Made by a program: the position numbers and the translations under genes. The notes below the pieces were generated by a model, which was not told the DNA's origin, made no database searches, and saw only the letters and a list, made by a program, of their open reading frames with translations. This document shows, piece by piece, positions 25,301-34,300 of a DNA stretch of 64,000 nt; positions within the stretch are counted from its first letter, which is position 1, and the number at the start of each line of letters is the position of its first letter. Origin of the DNA: Cyanoderma ruficeps (lineage: Eukaryota > Chordata > Aves > Passeriformes > Timaliidae); contig VZDJ01000116.1 of NCBI GenBank assembly GCA_008694505.1, positions 25,449,666 through 25,513,665 of the forward strand. Direction: 5' to 3'.

Positions 25301-28300
25301 GCAGCAGCCTGGGTGTGAATTGTCTTCTCAGCCAGGTAAAGCCTCTGCAACAACTCTCAGAACGTCCCAGCAACTTTGCTGGTTAATATTTTATTGTCTC
25401 TATCTCTTCACAATCGACTGCTCCACTCGGTGTTTGTCACTGTATGGAGCATTACTGCTGTATTATCCCCAAGGAGTTGCCTTCTCTGATGATATTAAAG
25501 CTGATTATTTAATTTATGCTCGCAGTAGACTTGCCTGATGAAGCACTAATTAAATGAGCGTAGCATTTGTGGTGTTCCTTGCTGTGCCACCACAAAGAAA
25601 AAAGGTGACTGGGAAGTGTGATATCATTGGAATGAAAGGACAGGCAGCTCCTCCTCCCTTTTTCCACTAAATAATTAAAATTTGTCAGTCGTAAGAATGA
25701 AAATATTTTTGCATGTTAAAAGACATCCATTTGTTTGAAAAATTGAAGTGATTTATGTGCTTCAGAGTGAAGAAATGATTGAATTTCAATGGAAATGTTT
25801 GCTATCCTGATAATTTTTATAAAATATTACCTCAGTACTGGTAATTATAGTTGGGTATCTAAATTTGAACTGTTAATTATCTTTAGCTAGGAATTTCATG
25901 GAGGATAATCATATTTCCTTCACTTGAAAATGAACATTTTAAGTAACAAATGAGCTACAAGCCACAGGTTTTTGGCAGTAATTGCTACTACTCCCCTATT
26001 TTCAAGATAAATCTCTTAATTAACAGCTGTGTGACACTGTCTCGCTGAAATATTTCATCCTCTTATAAAAGAATCCAGGGAAATATGAAACGGATTTCTT
26101 CGATACGCAAGGAAGAACAGAAGTCCTGTGGGGTTTATTGGCTTCTTAATTCAAACTCTTAAGTATTCTCAGGAATGGTTATGTTTAATGCTTCTGCCTC
26201 TTCTCTGACATAATTACCTGTGAATACTCAACAACAAGAGCTGTTGGAATTCATCAGGGGCTTGTGAAATGAACTCCTTAATGTTTAGTTTTCCAGCCTC
26301 AATAGTAAATCAACTCTTCGGAGCCTGTTTGAGGTTCAGATTACATGTATACCTCAAAAAGATCCTCCTTTTTTTCTGAATTAAAAAAAAAAAAAAATAG
26401 GTGGGTTTTTAATACAGGAATCCTGGCAGTGTAAAAGAGTGGTTCCTCACTGGGATTTATCCTACCTGGCCAACATGTTTTATGAATTTGTTTTACACAA
26501 AGGGTGTAGGGTCACTGCGGGGTTTGGGTTGGAAGGGACCTTAAAGTTCATCTAGTTCCATACCCTGCCATGGACAGGGACACCTCCCACTATCCCAGGT
26601 TGCCCTAGAACCTTCTCCTCTCCATGCTGAACAACTCAGTTATTTACTACTTTTAAAAATTATATTTTCTTCCTTTTCTTTGTATGTTTAAAGGTATTAA
26701 TCCCAAATCTACTGTGTACTCCAGAACAGAGAGCAACTCTAGTTTTGCCCTCTTCACAGAGCAAACTTCATTCCAGACTGATTGGAAATGAAGATGCCCA
26801 ATTGTCCAGTCCCTGATTTTCTCTAAATAACTCTAAGAGAGTTATTTAAAATTCTCTCTCAAGAGAGTTTCTGCACTGAATTCAGTGACAGCACAATGCT
26901 GCTGTGCAGCCACTTTCTCCTTGTTGTCCTGCTTCACTTTGAAAGTCGAGGTGAAAAAAGCTCAAAGTCATCTGCCTTCCCCCTGTCCAAACTCTACTTC
27001 TCTACATAAAACCCCAATGAAAAGTTCCTCTCGCAGGTGGTGGATAGATCAGGCTTCATTGCTTTGCATCTTGCAGTGTTGCAAGAATAAATAACCTTTT
27101 CCTATTCCTGCTGTGTGTCACACCATGAAAAAAGAGAAGCAGTGATTTTCTGTATAACCCTTGCTCCTCAGGCTGGGCACAGTCCTGGGGTTTCCCTAGT
27201 TCCTTTTTGAGGTATTTAAGGGGATTATTTGCAATATTAAAACTGGTGTATTCTAGTAAATTCCTTCACCCTGCTGACCATGAGTTTGACAGAAGCATTC
27301 TGATCCTCCACTGCAAAAAATTTCTGTCCATGGAGATACTCTTCAGCCTGACGCTGTTGTACTCTACAATGACACAAAAACTGACTTCAGAAAATGACTC
27401 TTTTATTCTTGGGATGTGTTTCCTTTATATACTATTCTACACAGACCAATTTGATTGGTGAAACAAAGACAAACCTCTTTGACCACATTGGTCAGACCAG
27501 AGGGACATCAAGAAGAAGTCCCTCCTAGGGAAAAAATGTAAACAAATTTGCAGTTACAAAAACATGTCTCTTGTTTACAGAAAATTCCCTGGGAAAGGAA
27601 TTTCAGAAAACCAAAACATGTCAGGCACCAACCAAGGCTACACAGCCTGTCTTCTAACTGTATTTTACATGTTAATCTGTATTCTTGGGCCAATTTCTTT
27701 CGAACAAGCTTTAAATTACGTGCACATCCCTGAATGAGTGATGCAAACGCTTGGCATGGTGAATGGAATGACAAGAGGTTGAGCAGGGCGTGATCCTTAT
27801 CCAGGATGCTGCTGATGGTGTAATTACAGCAAAGCAGGAAAGCAAGAAGTTACCCTGATCCGTTGGTTGGAACTTGATATCTCCCAGTGTTGACCTGGAA
27901 GAGAAAAAATTGGTCTTGGTAGGGATTATTTGTTGTTAAATACCTCATAAATGCCCACATGGCCATAATTTGTATTAGAGCTGAAAAGGCAGTGATCTAA
28001 GGCTTGTGCCTAGATACTGTGCTTAAAAAGAGAAATTATTAAAATTAATTCCAGGGTCTGAGCTGGTTTAATCTTCTCTTTGCTATGTTCTCAGAGAAAG
28101 AGATTTTTTTTTTCTGATTTTTTCAAGGTTTTTACCCACACAAATGGATAAGTAGGCTGTGGAACAGGTTTGCTTTTAGGACTTTTTGTAAAAGGTGTCA
28201 TGAACTGAACAAATCAAAACTTAGTTCTCATTTTTTAGTGACAAAGAGATGCATCCTGAGGCCACCTTAGGAATTTCAGGTGAGATGAGGTATCTGGAAA

Positions 28301-31300
28301 GGTACATAAAAAAACATGTCACCAAAAAAACCCCAAAAAAGTTCGTAAGAATTCACTGTGACTGTTGCAAAAACAATCTAATGACTAATGCTCTTGCTTT
28401 TCAGATAATGTAAGTCTATTTTTGTTCTAACATGTCTCTGTCTCCAACATCTCTTTTTTATTTCCCATGTCCCTGCATACATTTTTATTTTGTGATGTGC
28501 TTTTCATGTTGCTTCTGCTGAACTGTCTTTCTCTGTGAAAAGAAATTAATAAGGCTAAGCCAAAGGGAAGGTGATTGACTGTCCCACTTGGAAAAAAAAC
28601 CTAAAAAATACTTTGTGATAATAAACTCATAACATTCTTTGGGAATTGTACTTCTATAAAATGCTCTTTGAATTGAATTTCAGCATTAAAATGTATGCAC
28701 TCATTTGGTATCAGGCTTTTTCCTGCAAGAAACAAACAGTTCAGTCTTTGAACAGTGTGAGACTGAAAACATTCTGCAGTAGCCCTAGCTGCTGGAATTC
28801 CTCAGTAGGCTGCTGAGCAATTCCAGTGATGAATAGTCTGTGTTTGCACTTGGGAAATGTACAGTAATCACTGCAGAAATAAAGCACTGCAGACAAAGAG
28901 ATGGATGGTTTTATCTGGTCCTTACAGAGGCCATTCACATGGTTGTTTTGTAATTTGATGTCACTTGAGCAAGTTGAGGGGTTTTCTTTAGTTCAAAAAC
29001 TGCTTAATGTGAAAAAGTCATTTGTTGTGTGCTTAGCAAAGCATCCATTAAAACCTGAGAGGCTGAAGATCCTCCTGGGGTAGTTTAAATCTCAGAGAAA
29101 CACTCACAAAAGCAATTACATTTTTAAATGAATAATTTATTTGGGGTGCTTTAGATCAGATTCTTGTTTACAGTTTTCTCACCTTATGCATTTCAACGGG
29201 GTAATTGGTTTGGTCTGCACAGAGAGGTTTTTCAACTCACCTAAATCCCCTGTCTGGAGGGAGGCAGGTGTCAGGATGGGATCTGTGGTGTCTCCAGGTG
29301 CTGTCATCCTCCTTACTCCTTCTGAACTCATTTTTTTAAAAAAGAACATCATAGAAACAAAGTGAACAAAAAAATTAATGTATTTTTATTTATTCAAATA
29401 ATGATAATGCATTTTAAAGCAATTTAACAAGCCGTGACAGAACCTGTGGCTTGTCTCATGAGAGTTTTTCCTGAGTTCAGCAACTTATGGTATCAGGACT
29501 TTGATTTGAGTTAGCTACACCAAATGTTAAAAATATCTCATTTCCTCATTCCTTTCTCCTCTTACAACATTTAAAATCAATTAAATATTTGTGCCTGGAA
29601 TTTGTATCGACATGTTTATTGTGTTGACTTTGTTTTAAACTAAATCAGACTGATTTTCTATTCATTTACATCAATGTCTCCAAAAAAGGGCTGGGTGGTA
29701 TTTTATGTTGATTTTACCTTCTTTATATAAAGAGATTTTGATTTTATTTTTCTGGAAGAAGGCAGCTTAGAAGTGTTTTTGTATTGCTTTGCTGAATCTT
29801 TGGGATCTGTCTTAATAATTTTTACTAGGACAGTAGGCAGGGTGTAACCCTTCAGGGCACATGTGTATTTGCATTTTCTTCATGGTGCAGTGAGGTATTG
29901 ACTCCAGCTGGTGCAGGAAAAAGTGCTCAAGTATATTCTACTGATGGACCAATTCTTCAGTGTAAATATCACCTTTAGGCCCAGGATTCTCGAAGAGTGA
30001 ATTGTTTTTCTTAATATTCTTGACTGACATCTTCAAAATAGAGCCATCAGGCAAAGTTGCCCACATGGGGTGCACAGCAATTGAGTTGTTTTGAATTCTG
30101 CAGTTATTTTATAATGGATATTCCACATCCCAGAGCATTTTGCTGTTAATTCCGTGGGTTTTGCTGCTGAGTCTGCATGCACCGGGGCTGTTGGGTCAAG
30201 CGGCTCTTTCTGGGTTTGCCCACTGCAGGGTGAGGGAAGTCAATCTGAAATTCTGCAGCGTAAGGCTTCTCTGCACACTGTTAGTTCTACAGCCACAATA
30301 TTACTATTATATATTAATATATTATTAGAGTATTATATATTTCTTTTCCCTCTTATATGAGGTGTGGGTTCCCCTGGAGGGGTGTTGGTGACTCTCCTCT
30401 TTCTGCCTTTTATGGTTTAGAGGAACACATCAGGCAAGATCTGCCTTTGTGTTTATTACAAATACAGATCCTGCTGAACTTCCTTGTTGTTCCATGAGCA
30501 TCTCCTTCTGGAAATGTGGCAGACCCTGAAAGGAAACCCACAAATCTGGGGGGAATAGTCTTTTAAAAATATCACCAGATTCTCTCTAAAGCCCTTCTAG
30601 CTAAATGTGCTGCTGCTGTGCACCACGCTGACAATTGCTGGTAAAATTGCCTGGTAAATGGTAGTAATCCTAAATATGAGTCTGTGTGAACTGAACACCT
30701 ACTTGAGAGTTTGGAAAATATTCCTTTAAGCCCTCTGAATTGCTGGGCATTGTAGATTGCCTGAAAATGAAACCACAAAGCAATTGATTGTTCTGCCTGG
30801 GAATACTGCCTCCAGATTTCAGTTCACCTAAAAAATAATAACCTGAGGTGAAAAATAGAAATATAAGATAAAGGTATTTTTCAGGCGGGAAAGTTTCTGC
30901 TTCAGGATTGCATTTGGTATTGCAAATCCAAGACAGATTTCATTTTGATCACTCCATTGACTCACCTGGAAGATGAAATGATACAAACAAGTCCTTTACT
31001 TGTCCATTGTCTCTCTGGAAGGTATAAGAGCTGCAACAGGAGAGAAGTTCAGTGCTGAACTGTGGTGCCTGAGTTCTCTCATCACTGCCACTTGTGCATG
31101 TTCTATAGAATCCGGATAATGGAACCTAAAAATCTCATTTAAATGTAATTCAATTACAGTGCAAAGTGTCTGAATCCTTTTCTGCTTTGAACCTTAACGT
31201 TTTAGGGTAGGTCTAAAATCAGGAAAGATGTGCTGAAGGTTGAAGCATGAGAAAGCTTTTGTGACTCATGTTAAAAATCTGCTTAAATGTTTAATTTAGT

Positions 31301-34300
31301 GTCTGGTGTCTCCCCCAGGGGAAAAAGGTAAATTGCTGAAGGAAGAAAAAAACTAAATTTGTGTGGGATAGGTGAATGTCTAGAGACAACACAGTGTTTG
31401 CAGACATGTCAGATTATGTGAAAGCTGAGCATATATATTATAAAAAAATTCAAATTCCTTTTGAGCATTCCCTTGCCTGGCTGCTTGGATTGCTCCATAA
31501 GTAACACCACTGCTGTGGAGAATATACGTACGCCACGAATCTTGGTGGAGAAGGTTTTTTTTTCCCATTCGCTTCCCCAAAAATGTGATTTTCTTAAAAG
31601 TTTGCAAGATCATGACTGCTTTAATAAGAAAAAAAAAAAAAGAAAAAAAAGAAACTAACCAAGCCAGGGCTAATTACAATTTACTGTGGTTTGCTTTATC
31701 AGTTGCGTTTTCAGGCCTTGGCTTCACCACCTTCTACCTGGCTGGGAAGCTGCACTGCTTCACGGAGAGCGGCCGGGGGAAGAGCTGGAGGCTCTGTGCA
31801 GCAATCCTGCCCCTCTACTGTGCCATGATGATCGCCCTGTCACGGATGTGTGACTACAAACATCACTGGCAAGGTGAGACAGGGGCATAACCCTTTTTTC
31901 CTGCTCTTTTTTCTTTTTTTTTTTTCTTAATTGGCCATGTATTTGTTTGATTTTTGGGGTTTTTTTCAGTACGTGGTGTGTGATGATGGTGTGCTATAGA
32001 TTTTTTTTCCCTTGATGCTGGGGTTTCCTAGCAAGGGTGAATTAGCTCTGACCTTCAGAGCTTCAGGTCTCTGGCACAGCATCCTCTGGTCCCTCACAGC
32101 AGGCACTTTTGGAGTGCAGCTCCCCGTCAGATCAGCTGCATCTGTCACTGTTGTCTCAGAGTCCTCCAAAATCCGGGTGTGAGATGTAATTGACGTAGAA
32201 GGCTGTGCTGTTTATCAATTACACACTCATGTGTGACAATTCAGAAAACACTGCCATCAGGGGTTTTTTTTACCATTTCTTGACCCTCTTTATGGTCACC
32301 TTTGTAGCTTCCTTGCCTTACTCATGTCTTCTACTAAGTAAACCAGCCTGGAATTACTTTTTGCCTATCTGTCCCTATATTCCTATAAGAAATAGCGTGC
32401 ATGGTATTTCTGGTGCTGTTATGTAGGTCATCTTGGCTTTCTGTGGTGTTGCCAGTACTGCACTGCTGGCCTTGCAAATTGAACTCCCCTCAAGGTCCTT
32501 GAGTGCTCTTTTCAATTACCTGAAATTTCAGTCTCACACTGGTTACATGCTGTTTCCTGTTTGCCAGCACTGTGGTGGGTTGACCCTGGCTGGACACCAG
32601 GTCTGTCACTCCCCTTCCCAGCTAGAAAGGTGAGAGAAAATGCAGTGAGAGGTTCATGAGTCGAAATAAGTTGAGGAAGAGATCACTCAGCAGTTGCTGT
32701 CACGGTGCCTGGAGCAGCTCCTGCCCCTCCTTCCTCACTGACCCGGGTGCCAGCAAGGCTGTTTCTCTCACATGTTCTCACTTCTCTCTCCAGCTGTCAT
32801 TGCACTTGTCCAGATTTTTTTTCCAGTTTTTTTAATCTGTTATCCCAGAGGTGCTCCCACATCCCTGCTGTGACCCATCCTGGAGCTGGCTGGTGTTGGC
32901 TCTGTTGCACTGTGGGCTTCTGTGGAGAAGCTTCTGGCAGATTCTCACAGAAGCCACCCCTGCCGCTCCCTCTGCTACCAAAACCTGGCCCCAAATTCCG
33001 CAACAAAGGCACAGCAGTCTGTTTCTTCCTTCACATAATTTCACAGAATTCACAGAATCACCAGGTTGGAAGAGACCTTCAGTATCAAGTCCAACCTATG
33101 CCTTAATTAAACTAGCCCAACCTAAACTAAACCATGGCACCAAGTACCACATCCAGTCTTTTTGTAAACACATCCAGGGATGGTGACTCCACCACCTCCC
33201 CAGGCAGACAATTCCAGTTCTTCATCACCCTTTCTGTAAAAAAATTTTTTCTAGTATCCAACCTATATTTCCCTTGGTGCACCTTGAGGCTGTGTCCTCC
33301 CATTCTGCCAGTTGCTGCCTGGAGAAAGAGACCAACCCCACCTGAGCACAGCCACCTTTCAGGGAGTTGTAGAGAGTGATAAAGTCACCCCTGAGTCTCC
33401 TTTTCTCCAGGCTAAACAACCCCTCAGTCAGCTCCCTCAGTCGTTCCTCACAGGGTTTGTGTTCCAGCCCCTCACCAGCCCCGTGGCCTCCTCTGGACGG
33501 GCTCAAGTGACTCAACGTCCTTCCCAAACTGAGGGCCCAGAGCTGGACACAGCACTCAATGTCCTTCCTAAACTGAGGGCCCAGAACTGGACACAGCACT
33601 CAATGTCCTTCCCAAATTGAGGGGCCAGAACTGGACACGGCACTCAAGGTGTGGCCTCACCAGTGCTGTGGACAGTTGAATTTCAGTTGATTGCTGCATT
33701 GCTCTGTCCCCCTGAGCACCTTCTTGTCTCACCCAGCATCCAGAGCACCAGAACCAACTCAGCCATGCTCTCTGTCATCCTGCTGTGCTCCTGCTGGTCT
33801 CCTGCAGCTGCTTAATCACCAGCCATTGGCCTTGACATGTTCTCTGAGGGGCCTCCTGGTTTCCAGCGGAGCCTTGTCTTGTTTCAGGACTCATTACTCT
33901 CCTTTTCTCAGTGACCCTGGGGCTGGGGAGAACCTCCAGCACAAAAACTGCTGAGCACAAGGTGCTGCCTCGCCAGGCTGGCAGGAGGCACTGAAAACAC
34001 TCCACACTTGGCCTGAGCTCTCTGCTGAAGAGAAAAAGAGGAGTGTGAAGAAATGTGGAGGGTGCAGGTTTCCTCTGGAGTTTGGAACGCGTGTTTGCAG
34101 TGTGTACTATCTCTTACCAAAATTATTTATGGGCTGAAGCGTGTGCTGTGAGGCAGGGTATGATGGTGTGCTTTGTGCATGCTGGAGGAAAACTGCACCC
34201 AGGGGGTTGTGACTGGCTTCTTCACAGCTGCTCCTGTTCTGCCTTTGAATTTTAAGGAGATGGAGCTGCAAACTCGTCTCTTCCCAAGAACAGTGCTGGC

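Larger units (their letters stand above)
16070..31702. other. PLPP4 intron 5 (15.6 kb)
   Basis: This is the longest complete intron. It holds the sense LTR at its 5' end, a 29-bp palindrome (16490-16518), degenerate CR1 LINE fragments at about 21650-21790, 24414-24715 and 26521-26640, an 11-bp-arm hairpin (26824-26848), a 13-bp tandem repeat (22357-22387) and an A-rich tract before exon 6. The rest is A/T-rich sequence in which I see no gene. Confidence 0.75.

Noticed and set aside
32705..33620. Cluster of 100-133-codon open frames on both strands
   Set aside because: They are translations of the LTR and CR1 copy, including the 44-bp repeat, which gives repeated peptide blocks.
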